Assembly (NCBI GenBank): GCA_903825305.1
Contig: CAIKAC010000005.1
Location: 1-64,000 of the forward strand
Direction: 5' to 3'
Length of the DNA stretch: 64,000 nt
Source: an uncultured Actinomycetes bacterium
GTDB taxonomy: Bacteria > Actinomycetota > Acidimicrobiia > Acidimicrobiales > RAAP-2
Numbering within the stretch: the first letter of the stretch is position 1; the number at the start of each line of letters is the position of its first letter. Under the pieces are notes generated by a model. The model was not told the origin of the DNA. It ran no database searches and worked only from the letters and a program-made list of their open reading frames with translations. The position numbers and the translations under genes were made by a program. Of this stretch, positions 23,707-33,054 are shown piece after piece.

Positions 23707-24734
23707 GTCGTCCTCCTCTGTCCACGGCGCAACGTTTGGATAACGGCTGCCAGCGCAATCAGTCCGGCAATGACGACCTGAATCCAAGTTGGTGGCACGT
23801 TAATGAAGATCAATCCGTCACTCACCACCGTCAAGATCGCGGCGCCCAAAATCACACCACTCAGTCGACCAACACCACCCACCAGACTGACGCCACCGAT
23901 GACGACGGCGGCAATCGCCTCAAGGTTGGCTGAGTTCGTTACACCGGCAATCGGTGAGCCCGAACCGGCGCGGATGTAGAGGAACATACCGGTGAGACCA
24001 GCGAGGACCCCGGAGAGGACATAGACCGACGAAACGTGGCGACGCACATTGATACCAGCAACGCGAGCTGCGAACTGGTTCGAGCCAATGGCAAAGTTGT
24101 AGCGGCCGTATCGGGTGAGGTGAAGGACGAGTCCTAAAATCGCCACAAGGCCAATCACGATCATCACCGGCCATGAGAAGATCCAGATGCCGGTAGTACT
24201 CCAGGTCGAAGCTTCAGGGTTGAAGCCAACAGGAGCGCCTCCCGAGAACACCAGAGCCAAACCAGCGCCAGCCGAATAGGTCACCAAGGTGGCGACAAAG
24301 GGCACCAGATTAAAGACGGTGATCAGGAGCGCCGCCACTGCGCCAACGATGGCGCCTACCAACATCGCCACGAGCGTTCCAAACAACAAGATCAGGGCTT
24401 GGTTGTTGTGACTCGTAACCATTGGCTGCATCATGTGTGCGGCCACCACTCCAGCGAGGGCGCCCGTGGTACCAACCGCCAAGTCAATACCGCCCGTAGT
24501 AATGACGAAGGTTTCCGCAATAGCGATCAAGATCAGTGCTGAGAAGTCAATGAGCAGACTCTGGAACTCTGCGACGGCGAAGAATTGTGAGTTCTTCAGC
24601 GAGAAGAACACCACCAATGCGACGAGCAGAATGAAGAGCACAAACCTCTGGTTCTTCAGTATGGAACTTGGCTTCGGGACTCCTCCCATAAAGGAAGGCA
24701 TCACCTCCCCCTGCAGCCCTTCTTGCGTTGACAT
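23703..24734 (-). CDS. Sugar ABC transporter permease (CUT2)
   Basis: The 343-residue permease of the RbsC/FrcC type has about ten membrane helices. Conserved parts are ETFVITTGGIDLAVGTTGALAG, YGRYNFAIGSNQFAARVAGINV (the cytoplasmic coupling loop) and AVVIGGVSLVGGVGRLSGVILGA. It sits between the binding protein and ATPase genes. The start is the ATG at 24734 with GGGGAGC upstream. Confidence 0.9.
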   Translation of the reverse strand: MSTQEGLQGEVMPSFMGGVPKPSSILKNQRFVLFILLVALVVFFSLKNSQFFAVAEFQSLLIDFSALILIAIAETFVITTGGIDLAVGTTGALAGVVAAHMMQPMVTSHNNQALILLFGTLVAMLVGAIVGAVAALLITVFNLVPFVATLVTYSAGAGLALVFSGGAPVGFNPEASTWSTTGIWIFSWPVMIVIGLVAILGLVLHLTRYGRYNFAIGSNQFAARVAGINVRRHVSSVYVLSGVLAGLTGMFLYIRAGSGSPIAGVTNSANLEAIAAVVIGGVSLVGGVGRLSGVILGAAILTVVSDGLIFINVPPTWIQVVIAGLIALAAVIQTLRRGQRRTT

Positions 24735-24784
24735 CGATGTTGCTCCCCAAACAGTTGTCAATGAGTTCTGTACACAATAAACCA

Positions 24785-24823
24785 AAGACCCCCGGGCGTG
24801 CGAGGTGCACACCCGGGGGTCTT
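24785..24823 (-). terminator. Strong hairpin between binding protein and permease genes
   Basis: A perfect 12-bp stem, AAGACCCCCGGG (24785-24796) paired with CCCGGGGGTCTT (24812-24823), with an inner GTGC/GCAC pair. On the minus strand it lies 24 bp after the binding-protein stop and is followed by TTTGGTTTATT. It is a partial terminator or 3' stabiliser, which would give much more binding protein than permease or ATPase. Confidence 0.75.
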
Positions 24824-24846
24824 GAGAACCTTTCGGTAGCTATGAA

Positions 24847-25845
24847 CTAGCCGATGAGGTACTGGTACTTGCTGATCGTCGAGAATGGGCTCGACGGGGT
24901 CAGAACCTCGTTAGCAAGAGTCTGAAGGTGAGGAACCTTGTGACCCTGAAGCGCTGCGACCGCGTACTTGATAGCCAACTGGCCCTCAAGGTAAGGCTGC
25001 TGCGAAACGATGGCGGCAACCTTGCCCGCGATCATCTGAGCAACGTTGGTCGAGTAAGCGTCGTAACCAACAACGGGGAGCTTCTTGCCACCCTCAGCTG
25101 ACAATGCACCCTGAAGGTCGGTACCGTCGATGGCGAAGATGCCAAGGTGGTGACCGTTGTTCGAGTTGATTGCCTGGGTGAAGTTCTGCTCAGCAACGCT
25201 GGGCTGTGAGTTCGACACGAGTGCGTTCAGAACGTGGATCTTGGGGTACTTAGCCTTGATCTCGTTCTTGAAGCCCTTGAGACGAGCAGCGTCAGTTGAG
25301 GTCGAGATCGAGCTCACACCAATCGCCACGTAGCACTTGCCTGAACCACAAGCGGTGCTGTAGTGCATCGCCTTAGCGAGCGCGTCAGCTGCCACGGTAC
25401 CGCCGTTGACGTTGTTGCCAGTCACCCAAGAGGTGATGTTGCTCTGGTTAGCGTCACCGGAGTCGACGTTCAGAACCTTGATGCCACTGTTTACCGCTGA
25501 AGCGATAGTGGTCTCTAGGGCCTGAGTGTCGGTCGGCGCAACGACAATTGCGTTGGGGTGCTGGTTGATCTGCGTCTGCAGGATCGGCAGCTGGGTGGTC
25601 GGTGAGTAGTCGGTTGGGTTACCGTTCCAGTTCAAGGTGACGCCCAACTTGTGAGCCTCAGCCTTTGCACCGGCTTCCATGGTGAGGAAGAACGGGTCGG
25701 AAGCAGCTCCGACGTTGTAGTCAATGGTGTAGTGCGTGGAAGCACCTGCAATGCTTGCACCGGTAGCACCGAATGCAACCAATGAGCTAGCCACCGTGGT
25801 GGCTGCAGCCGCACCAGCGATAAGACGCTTGATACGTGAATTCAT
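24847..25845 (-). CDS. Sugar-binding lipoprotein-like periplasmic protein (FrcB/RbsB type)
   Basis: The 332-residue protein has an N-terminal signal (RLIAGAAAATTVASSLVAFG). The mature part is a peripla-BP-4 type I fold: YNVGAASDPFFLTMEAGAKAE, PNAIVVAPTDTQALE, VLNVDSGDAN, AIDGTDLQGALSA and VGYDAY. There is no lipobox cysteine, so anchoring is uncertain. It is the first gene of a binding protein-permease-ATPase operon, with AAGGAA upstream of the ATG. A divergent sugar kinase suggests a hexose substrate, probably fructose. Confidence 0.88.
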   Translation of the reverse strand: MNSRIKRLIAGAAAATTVASSLVAFGATGASIAGASTHYTIDYNVGAASDPFFLTMEAGAKAEAHKLGVTLNWNGNPTDYSPTTQLPILQTQINQHPNAIVVAPTDTQALETTIASAVNSGIKVLNVDSGDANQSNITSWVTGNNVNGGTVAADALAKAMHYSTACGSGKCYVAIGVSSISTSTDAARLKGFKNEIKAKYPKIHVLNALVSNSQPSVAEQNFTQAINSNNGHHLGIFAIDGTDLQGALSAEGGKKLPVVGYDAYSTNVAQMIAGKVAAIVSQQPYLEGQLAIKYAVAALQGHKVPHLQTLANEVLTPSSPFSTISKYQYLIG

Positions 25846-26149
25846 TCTTGTTCCTTTCCCCCTTCTCTCCCAGCCAGGTCGGTCCTGCCCGTTAGAAAGA
25901 AAGCAAGAGGAGAGTAATCGGGGAACGGTCATCGGTGCTTCGTTTTCCTGAGTGAATTCTGAAGAATTTGTTCACATAGCGTCCGTCGCGACTCAATTCG
26001 TGCCTAGCGCTATCCAAATCCCTCGTATTCATTGCAAGCGTTTGATCAACATTTTTTGCGCTCATGGCATCGCACGCTCCCAATATTTGACCGAGGCGAT
26101 GCGCACGGTAACTTAAATCGCGACCAACAAGCAGATAGCAGGACCCTCC
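25846..26149. promoter_or_regulatory. Divergent control region, sugar ABC / sugar kinase
   Basis: The 304-bp gap between two divergent genes must contain both promoters. It includes a C-T-rich leader before the ABC operon and AT-rich stretches (near 25950-25970 and 26050). AAGCGTTT at 26036-26043 resembles the core of LacI-family operators, but flanking symmetry is poor. I found no convincing operator. Confidence 0.35.
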
Positions 26150-27124
26150 ATGGCACGAGCGAGCAAGACCATTGGCGTGATCGGCGAGAACCTCGTCGAC
26201 CTCTTCGTCGACGCCGCAGGTTCCGTTCGCGCAATTGTGGGAGGTGGACCGTTCAACGTGGCTCGCAGTGTTGCTCGCCTCGGTTTTGACGCAACCTTCA
26301 TCAGCGGTATCTCGGATGACGCATTTGGGCGCATTATTAGTGCGACCCTCCACAACGAAGGCGTTCGCACGATTCCCGCATCCGCCTCGACGCGACCAAC
26401 CGCCATGGCCCTCGTTGAACTCGAGCGAGGCATTCCTCGCTACGGCTTTCACCTCACTGATGCTGCGGCCTTTGACCTCGACAAGCACATCATCATCAAG
26501 GAGCTCACCTCAGGCGGCCACGCACCTGATTACCTCTATTTCGGAACACTTGGTCTCCTCATTGAGCCCATGGCCAGCATTGGCGAAGAGCTCATTATGT
26601 CTTCGCTTGATGATGTCGTGGTTGTCATTGACCCCAACTGTCGACCAGGGGCCGTGCCCGATGAGGCGCAGTTTCGCGTACGCCTTAACCGACTCTTTAC
26701 TCGTGCAGACATCGTCAAGGTGAGCACTGAAGATCTTGACTACCTCGCGAGCGATTCATCTCATGAGGCCAGCATCGCCGCAATGCTCGACTCAGGTACC
26801 ACCTGTGTCATCGTCACCAACGGCCCACACAACGTTGATGTGCACACAGCAACTGACACCCAGAGCATCGATGTTCCGTGGGCGCCAGTCGTCGACACAG
26901 TTGGAGCGGGTGACGCCCTCGTTGGTGGACTACTTGCTTGGTGGTCAGGCCATGGATTTGGCCGAGGCGAAGTTGGCACCATTACCCACGTCGTCGATGC
27001 CGTCCAAGCCGCAATTTCGGTATCAGTGAGTACCTGCACTCGCAGTGGAGCCGAGCCACCATGGCAAGACGAGATGCTGGCCGCACCCGGTTGGGAATGG
27101 CTCAGCGATTACGCCAAGGGCTAG
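26150..27124 (+). CDS. PfkB-family sugar kinase (fructokinase-like)
   Basis: The 324-residue ribokinase-fold enzyme starts KTIGVIGENLVDLFV, and GGGPFNVARSVARLG binds sugar. VVIDPNCRPG, DTVGAGDALVGG (anion hole and catalytic Asp, about residue 262) and the C-terminal tail are typical of fructokinases. It should phosphorylate the sugar imported by the divergent ABC system. It ends in a 4-bp overlap with the convergent fruK. Confidence 0.85.
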   Translation: MARASKTIGVIGENLVDLFVDAAGSVRAIVGGGPFNVARSVARLGFDATFISGISDDAFGRIISATLHNEGVRTIPASASTRPTAMALVELERGIPRYGFHLTDAAAFDLDKHIIIKELTSGGHAPDYLYFGTLGLLIEPMASIGEELIMSSLDDVVVVIDPNCRPGAVPDEAQFRVRLNRLFTRADIVKVSTEDLDYLASDSSHEASIAAMLDSGTTCVIVTNGPHNVDVHTATDTQSIDVPWAPVVDTVGAGDALVGGLLAWWSGHGFGRGEVGTITHVVDAVQAAISVSVSTCTRSGAEPPWQDEMLAAPGWEWLSDYAKG

Positions 27125-28059
27125 CGAGTCAAGACCATTGCCAGATCAGGATGCTCATCAACGGCAATGTGAATGTTCGCAACATCATCTGGTGTCGGAA
27201 TCTGACTCCCTGGCAAGCTCACCGCGGCTGAGCCCCAACGAACAGCGCGCTCAAGCGATGCAACCGGCCCATCGTTAACAGCAATGAATCCGGCGAGTGT
27301 TGAGTCTCCTGCTCCAACAACACTTCGCACCGTCACTTGTGCGGCCCGGGCAAAAATTTTGGTGTTGGCGTCGTAGTAGAGCGCCCCGACCGGACCCAAA
27401 CTCGCGAGCACCCCTTTTACTCCTCGCGCCACGAGTGCTGCAGCCGCGTCAAAGGCTTCGCCCAGTGTTGTGACCGGTGCACCAATGGCGATTTCCAATT
27501 CCTTCAAGTTGGGCTTGATGAGATCCGGACCCATGGCAAGCGCTGCTTCTAGAGCGGGACCTGAGGTGTCGAGCGCAACTTTGACCCCTATGGCGTGGAG
27601 TTTTTCGATTAACCCGGCATAGAGATCCACACTCACGCCCGGGGGAAGGCTGCCTGACAACACTGCCCAATCAGAACCGGCCGCTGCACCAAGCACCACG
27701 GCGGAAAGTGCGGCGACTTCCACCTTGGTCAACTCTGGGCCGCGTTCATTAATTTCGGTAGCCGTACCATCAGGTTCAATCAAAATCACATTGGCTCGCA
27801 CTGGCCGCTTAATAGGCACGGTGATCAGTTCGATGTCGCTTTCAGAGAGCAAACGAATGACTTCTGCGCCTTCGACACCCCCGACGGGAAACACCGCTCG
27901 CACTTCAATGCCAGCGTGTGAAAGCGCACGGGCAACGTTGATGCCTTTGCCTGCCGGATCCAAAATGGCTGACGACGAGCGAACGACCGCACCTCGCTCA
28001 AAGGCAGCAATTTCAAGTGTGCGGTCCAAACTGGGGTTAGGGGTAAAGGTAGTAATCAT
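27121..28059 (-). CDS. fruK: 1-phosphofructokinase
   Basis: The 312-residue PfkB enzyme of the LacC/FruK branch opens ITTFTPNPSLDRTLEI, followed by DPAGKGINVARALSHAG (substrate binding), LSGSLPPGVS and VVGAGDSTLAGF with the catalytic Asp. It phosphorylates fructose-1-phosphate (or tagatose-6-P). No PTS gene is seen beside it, so its substrate may come from a kinase or another locus. Head-to-tail with the PfkB kinase (4-bp convergent overlap), so two sugar kinases face each other. Confidence 0.88.
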   Translation of the reverse strand: MITTFTPNPSLDRTLEIAAFERGAVVRSSSAILDPAGKGINVARALSHAGIEVRAVFPVGGVEGAEVIRLLSESDIELITVPIKRPVRANVILIEPDGTATEINERGPELTKVEVAALSAVVLGAAAGSDWAVLSGSLPPGVSVDLYAGLIEKLHAIGVKVALDTSGPALEAALAMGPDLIKPNLKELEIAIGAPVTTLGEAFDAAAALVARGVKGVLASLGPVGALYYDANTKIFARAAQVTVRSVVGAGDSTLAGFIAVNDGPVASLERAVRWGSAAVSLPGSQIPTPDDVANIHIAVDEHPDLAMVLTR

Positions 28060-28101
28060 GGGAAGTACTGCCTATCTTAGTGACAGCACCATCAAACTTT
28101 C

Positions 28102-28569
28102 CTAGCCATCTCCACGCATGATTTCGATCACGTGTTGCAACACTGGTATGGCTGCAGCCAACGTGGTGTGCTCTTCGCCAGAGAGGTGCTCAAGTGCTTC
28201 GCGCATCAGTCGGGTGAGTCGTTCACGAACGTCGCGCAGGAGTGCTTGCCCCCCCTCGTCGAGCTGTATCAAATTGGCGCGGCCATCGGTAGGGTCCGGG
28301 ATTCGCTCTATGAGACCCTCGTCACACAAGAGGTCAACCACCTTGGACATCGTCGGCGCGGCGATACCCTCGCGTTCAGCCAGCGTGGTGAGTCTGAGTG
28401 GACCCTCTTCTTCGATGCGAACTAAGGCCGACACCTGTGAGGCGGTGAGCTTTGCCGCGCTCTTGGCCCGCAAAATGCGATAGAGCCTGGTTACGACGAC
28501 CCTAAGCTCAACAGCCTCTCGAAGTTCGATCTCGTTGTGTTGCTCTGACACGCTATGACTGACCCCCAC
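28102..28569 (-). CDS. MarR-family regulator
   Basis: The protein of 155 residues has the MarR winged helix: SAAKLTASQVSALVRIEEEG, TTLAEREGIAAPTMSKVVDLL, then the wing EGLIERIPDPTDGRANLIQL. It diverges from an MFS efflux gene, with a palindrome in the gap, and so likely represses the transporter until a ligand binds. The GTG start at 28569 is used. Confidence 0.88.
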   Translation of the reverse strand: MGVSHSVSEQHNEIELREAVELRVVVTRLYRILRAKSAAKLTASQVSALVRIEEEGPLRLTTLAEREGIAAPTMSKVVDLLCDEGLIERIPDPTDGRANLIQLDEGGQALLRDVRERLTRLMREALEHLSGEEHTTLAAAIPVLQHVIEIMRGDG

Positions 28570-28584
28570 GGTGACCTTGGTATG

Positions 28585-28600
28585 GTTAGGTATTCCTAAC
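28585..28600. promoter_or_regulatory. Palindromic MarR operator
   Basis: GTTAGG-TATT-CCTAAC: perfect 6-bp arms with a 4-bp spacer, between the MarR gene (start 28569) and the MFS gene. Its size and T-T-A-G-G core match common MarR sites, and it would cover both promoters. Confidence 0.7.
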
Positions 28601-28625
28601 TAATTCGATGCGACCAAGGCGATGT

Positions 28626-30422
28626 ATGAAGCCTAAAACCAATTCACTACCTTCGGGTAACGACCGGTATCGCTGGGTTGCCTTATCGAATACCACCTTG
28701 GGTCTCTTGATTTCGACGATCAACAGTTCAATTCTCCTGATTTCAATTCCCGACATTTTCCGAGGGATTCACCTCGATCCCTTGGCTCCTGGCAACACGG
28801 CTTATTTTTTGTGGACCTTGATGGGCTTCATGTTGGTGACCTCGGTCTTGGTCGTCAGCTTTGGTCGCATCGGCGACATGTACGGCCGGGTGCGGATGTA
28901 CACCATGGGCTTCGCCATCTTTACGGTCTTCTCCATTTTGTTGGCGGCCACCTGGTTGACGGGCCCAGCCGGTGCGATCTGGATCATCGTGATGCGCTTG
29001 GGTCAAGGAGTTGGTGGGGCATTCCTCTTTGCCAACTCCTCAGCCATTTTGACCGACGCCTTCCCAGCCGAACAGCGAGGCTTTGCACTCGGTATTAACT
29101 CAGTGGCCGCCATTGGTGGCAGTTTCCTGGGCCTTATCATCGGCGGCTTCTTGTCGCCCATTGAATGGCGACTCGTCTTCTTAGTCTCCGTCCCCATTGG
29201 CGTCTTTGGTACGGCATGGGCCTATCTTCGTCTTCGCGATAATGGCCGACGGGTTCGAGCCAAAGTGGACTGGATCGGCAACGTGTCATTTGCTCTGTCC
29301 TTGGTATTGATTCTCACGGGCATTGTCTATGGGCTGCAGCCCTATGGCCACCAGGCAATGGGCTGGTCGAATCCCAAGGTGATCCTCGCCATTGCTGGGG
29401 GCATTGCCATCTTGATTGCGTTCATCATCTATGAGCTGCGCATCGACGAGCCCATGTTTCACATGGACTTGTTTAAGAATCGAGCCTTTGCCATGGGTAA
29501 CGCCTCTGCACTGCTGCTTGGACTCGCTCGTGGCGGCTTGCAGTTCATGCTCATTGTCTGGCTACAGGGAATTTGGCTTCCCCTCCATGGCTACAGCTTT
29601 AGTCAAACCCCCCTGTGGGCGGGTATCTATCTCGTACCGCTCACCATTGGCTTCATCGCATCGGGCCCCCTTGCAGGGCGACTCGCCGACCGATACGGAG
29701 CTCGGCCGTTTGCCACCATGGGACTCGTCCTAACCGGACTGTCGCTCATCGGCTTGCAGATGATCCCCATCAACTTCAACTACTGGCTCTTCGCCTTCAT
29801 TCTCTTTATCTCTGGTGTGGGTGTTGGTCTGTTCCCGGCTGCGAATACCTCTTCGGTGATGAACACCCTGCCCGTTGATCAGCGAGGTGCCGGTGGGGGC
29901 ATGCTCAACACCTTGCAGAACTCCGCCATGGTGTTGTCCATTGGCTTGTTCTTTACCTTCATCACCATTGGCCTGGCCTCATCACTGCCAAGCACGCTCT
30001 ATCGCGGTCTCACCGCCGAAGGCGTCCCCCGGATGATCGCGCTGCACATCAGTCACCTCTCGCCCTTAGGGAGTTTGTTCGCCGCGTTCCTCGGCATTAA
30101 TCCCATGACACAGTTACTTGGACCCCACGTCCTCGCCTTGCCTGGTGTTAACGCCAGCGTGCTTACCTCGAACACCTTCTTTCCCCAGCTCATCTCCCAA
30201 CCATTTGCCGCGGGGCTGCGTTTCGCCTTCATTCTCGCGGCCCTCATCTGTTTCATCGCCGCCATCTGTTCCTGGCTCCGGGGCCCCACGCCTCGACGTG
30301 GAGCCCTGCGTTCTATGGCCAATGATCTTGAAGCGGGCCTTGGTGGAGCGGCCGAAGCCGATATGGCTGGTCTTGGCAGCGCTATTCCAGCCGATCTCTT
30401 AGAGCCACCAAGCGATTCCTAA
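28626..30422 (+). CDS. MFS multidrug efflux transporter (DHA2/EmrB-like)
   Basis: The 598-residue transporter has 14 predicted helices. It shows SFGRIGDMYGRVRMYTMGF (motif A), a GINSVAAIGGSFLGLIIGG motif C equivalent, and the second-half motif GRLADRYGARPFATMG. The C-terminal tail is cytoplasmic. DHA2 members export drugs by proton antiport. I use the ATG at 28626; another ATG at 28608 would add six residues. The MarR gene is divergent. Confidence 0.9.
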   Translation: MKPKTNSLPSGNDRYRWVALSNTTLGLLISTINSSILLISIPDIFRGIHLDPLAPGNTAYFLWTLMGFMLVTSVLVVSFGRIGDMYGRVRMYTMGFAIFTVFSILLAATWLTGPAGAIWIIVMRLGQGVGGAFLFANSSAILTDAFPAEQRGFALGINSVAAIGGSFLGLIIGGFLSPIEWRLVFLVSVPIGVFGTAWAYLRLRDNGRRVRAKVDWIGNVSFALSLVLILTGIVYGLQPYGHQAMGWSNPKVILAIAGGIAILIAFIIYELRIDEPMFHMDLFKNRAFAMGNASALLLGLARGGLQFMLIVWLQGIWLPLHGYSFSQTPLWAGIYLVPLTIGFIASGPLAGRLADRYGARPFATMGLVLTGLSLIGLQMIPINFNYWLFAFILFISGVGVGLFPAANTSSVMNTLPVDQRGAGGGMLNTLQNSAMVLSIGLFFTFITIGLASSLPSTLYRGLTAEGVPRMIALHISHLSPLGSLFAAFLGINPMTQLLGPHVLALPGVNASVLTSNTFFPQLISQPFAAGLRFAFILAALICFIAAICSWLRGPTPRRGALRSMANDLEAGLGGAAEADMAGLGSAIPADLLEPPSDS

Positions 30423-30480
30423 TCAACCCGGGGCCATTGAATTGGCAACAACCTCGCTTGCCTCCTAGCCTCTGAGAGCC

Positions 30481-31917
30481 ATGCTCCGCTCGCCACACAC
30501 CGTTGACCACCACGAATCACTCTTACTACCCGGCATCATGGGCACGGTGGGCTTTGCCGCGATGGCGTGGTTTGGTACCAACGAAGGAGCCATTCCCCTT
30601 CCCGAAACCGTGCGCTGGCCCCTCGCGCTCCCTCATGCCCTTGATGGCGTTGCGTGGTTGGGTTTTTGGATCGGTGCTCTCATTGCACTCTTCGCGTGGC
30701 TCAGCATCGGCCGACAAGCACGCGAAGGAGGGTTTCGTCTCCGAGCGGCTCTCGGAGTCTTGGGTGCCTGGAGCCTGCCCCTCTTACTCGGTCCACCCCT
30801 CTTTAGTCGCGACCCCTATAGCTACGTGGCCCAAGGTTTACTCTCGCGAATGGGGGCGAACCCTTACGTCGCCACGCCACGGTCGCTCCACGATCCACAC
30901 TTGCTGGCGTCCATTGCGGCTCCGTGGCGCGCAACCCCTTCGCCCTATGGACCCTTGACCGTCCTAGTGAGTCACGCTGTTGCCCCCTTGGCCGGCAACA
31001 CCTTGATCCGACAAGTCATCGTGTTTCGAATTCCAGGTCTCCTTGGACTTATCGCCATTGCCTTGGCTATTGCTCATCTGGCGAGCCTCACCAAGACCTC
31101 TTCGTCGAGAGCACTGTGGCTGACCGTGCTCAGTCCCCTCTTTCTCTTGAGTTTTGTCTCAACCGGCCACAACGACGCAATCATGATTGCCCTTGTGCTC
31201 GTTGCCATCATCGCAATGCTCGCTAATCGCTACCTCATCGCCATTGCGCTCGCAGGCTTCAGCGCTGCTTGTAAGTTGCCAGCACTCGCCGCCACCGTGG
31301 TCTTCGGCTCGGTTGAATTTCAATCAGTACGATCTCGGCGCTGGCTGCGGCTCATCGTCACGCTGCTCGTCACCGCTGGCGTCATCGCACTCACCACGCT
31401 GCTTGCTGGCAATGGCTGGGGATGGGCATCGCCGAGTGCGCTCAAAATCCCCACCGAACTTCGTACCCTCATTACGCCGTCGGTTTGTTTGGGCTATTTC
31501 GTGGCTTCGGTGCTGCACCTCTTGCAACTGCCGGTATCAACCCACGTCGTCATCAGCTTGGCGCAGGACATGTTTGAACTCGGCATCATTGCCGCGACCT
31601 TGATCTTGACCTGGCGCGCGACGAGAGAGACCTTCGTTGCTCACCTTGGCATGATCTTGTTGCTCTTGGCGATCTTGGGTCCCGTCATTTGGCCCTGGTA
31701 CCTCACCTGGGGCATTGCCCTCTTAGCGGTGACAACACTTCAACATCTGCGGATACTCGCGGTGTTGGGTGGGCTCGCCATGTTCAGCGTTACGGCCAAC
31801 GGCACCCCCATTCTCTACGGAAGAAGTTTCCTCATCACCGGACCCCTCGTCATCATCGGTCTCGTGTGGTTCCTTCGCTCTTCAACCTGGATGGCTATGG
31901 TTCGAGGCGATGCCTGA
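30481..31917 (+). CDS. MptB-like polyprenol-phosphate mannosyltransferase
   Basis: The 478-residue membrane protein has about 12 helices. The extracytoplasmic loop SRDPYSYVAQG...GANPY...PYGPLT is the acidic GT-C donor-binding signature of the MptB/MptA family of α-1,6-mannosyltransferases (lipomannan core synthesis). STGHNDAIMIALVLVAI also fits. It overlaps the next GT-C gene by 8 bp. Confidence 0.82.
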   Translation: MLRSPHTVDHHESLLLPGIMGTVGFAAMAWFGTNEGAIPLPETVRWPLALPHALDGVAWLGFWIGALIALFAWLSIGRQAREGGFRLRAALGVLGAWSLPLLLGPPLFSRDPYSYVAQGLLSRMGANPYVATPRSLHDPHLLASIAAPWRATPSPYGPLTVLVSHAVAPLAGNTLIRQVIVFRIPGLLGLIAIALAIAHLASLTKTSSSRALWLTVLSPLFLLSFVSTGHNDAIMIALVLVAIIAMLANRYLIAIALAGFSAACKLPALAATVVFGSVEFQSVRSRRWLRLIVTLLVTAGVIALTTLLAGNGWGWASPSALKIPTELRTLITPSVCLGYFVASVLHLLQLPVSTHVVISLAQDMFELGIIAATLILTWRATRETFVAHLGMILLLLAILGPVIWPWYLTWGIALLAVTTLQHLRILAVLGGLAMFSVTANGTPILYGRSFLITGPLVIIGLVWFLRSSTWMAMVRGDA

Positions 31918-33022
31918 GTTGTCACGCCGCACCATTCCTCGCTGGCTCTTCATACCCGGGGCCACGTATCTCGTCGCGCGCTTCACAACCCTCTTGGTGC
32001 TCGGCATCGTCGATGCCATCGGTGGCGAAAGTCTTCATGGCCAACTCATGCGCTGGGATACCAAGTGGTATCTCAAGGCCGCGGTCGATGGCTGGCCCCG
32101 TCACCTGATCTACGTCCACGGTCACGTACAAAGTTCCACCCTGGCGTTCTTTCCGACCTTGCCCTTAGCTATGCGATGGTCAGCTCATCTCACTGGTCTC
32201 TCGGCATTTCAAACCGGACTCATCATTAGTTTTGTGACGGGTCTCAGTGCCACATTGGCTGTTTCCTTGTTAGTCAGAAGTTTCACCAACGACACCGAGG
32301 CTGCCAAAGCCGGAGTGGTCTTTGCAGTATTTCCGGCAACGTATATTTTCAATCTGGTCTACGCCGAAGGCATCATGCTCACGGCGGTGGCCTTAGGCCT
32401 CTACTTCTTGATCAAACGTCAGTGGGTGTGGGCCGGACTCCTTGGAGCGCTTGCGACCTTCACGGGACCCATTGCCTTGGCCTTTGTCGTGCCCTGTGTC
32501 TACGCAGCCGTCCGCGAACTCCACCTCCAGAGAACCTGGCGCTCGCTATGGGCACCGTTGCTTGCACCCTTGGGCTTCCTAGGCTTTATGGCCTGGGCAT
32601 GGCGCCACACGGGTGTGCTCAACGCCTGGCGCCTCACCGAACGCGGTGGCTGGAAGGGCTATCCCAGCCTTTGGTACACCCCGCACCTCTTCATCGAAAT
32701 TGTGCGTGACCCCATTGCCCCCGTCATCACCACCTGGATCGTGGCAGTTGGCACGGTGGTGGCCTTGGTTGGCCTTTACCTCGGTTGGCGTCGACGCCAG
32801 CCCTTGGTCGTATGGCTCTATGGCGCCGCTAGTACCTTCTTGGCCTTCATCTCAGCACCCGTTGGTCTCAGGCCCCGCTTCGTCTTGATTGCTTTTCCGG
32901 TACTCATCGCTTACTCAACCACCTTGAAAGGCAAGCGATGGTGGCTTCTTGTCGTGGTCTGCGTCATCTTGCTCGTTGCCACCACAGCCCAAGAGCTCTT
33001 TAACTGGGAAGTGTTTCCCTAG
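31910..33022 (+). CDS. PIG-V-like GT-C mannosyltransferase
   Basis: The 370-residue polytopic protein carries MRWDTKWYLKAAVDGWP (the W-D-x-x-W-Y element of PIG-V-like enzymes) and Y-A-E-G-I-M-L-T after a FPATYIFNL helix. Such proteins add mannose from dolichyl- or polyprenyl-phosphate mannose to an outer-surface lipid. Its coupling (ATGCCTGA overlap) to an MptB-like gene suggests two steps of one mannolipid pathway. Confidence 0.8.
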   Translation: MPELSRRTIPRWLFIPGATYLVARFTTLLVLGIVDAIGGESLHGQLMRWDTKWYLKAAVDGWPRHLIYVHGHVQSSTLAFFPTLPLAMRWSAHLTGLSAFQTGLIISFVTGLSATLAVSLLVRSFTNDTEAAKAGVVFAVFPATYIFNLVYAEGIMLTAVALGLYFLIKRQWVWAGLLGALATFTGPIALAFVVPCVYAAVRELHLQRTWRSLWAPLLAPLGFLGFMAWAWRHTGVLNAWRLTERGGWKGYPSLWYTPHLFIEIVRDPIAPVITTWIVAVGTVVALVGLYLGWRRRQPLVVWLYGAASTFLAFISAPVGLRPRFVLIAFPVLIAYSTTLKGKRWWLLVVVCVILLVATTAQELFNWEVFP

Positions 33023-33054
33023 AACTGAAGCTCAATTGCTGACAGAATGGCACG

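Noticed and set aside
26036-26048. LacI-type operator AAGCGTTT near the sugar kinase
   Set aside because: Flanking bases are not symmetric enough to support a palindromic site.
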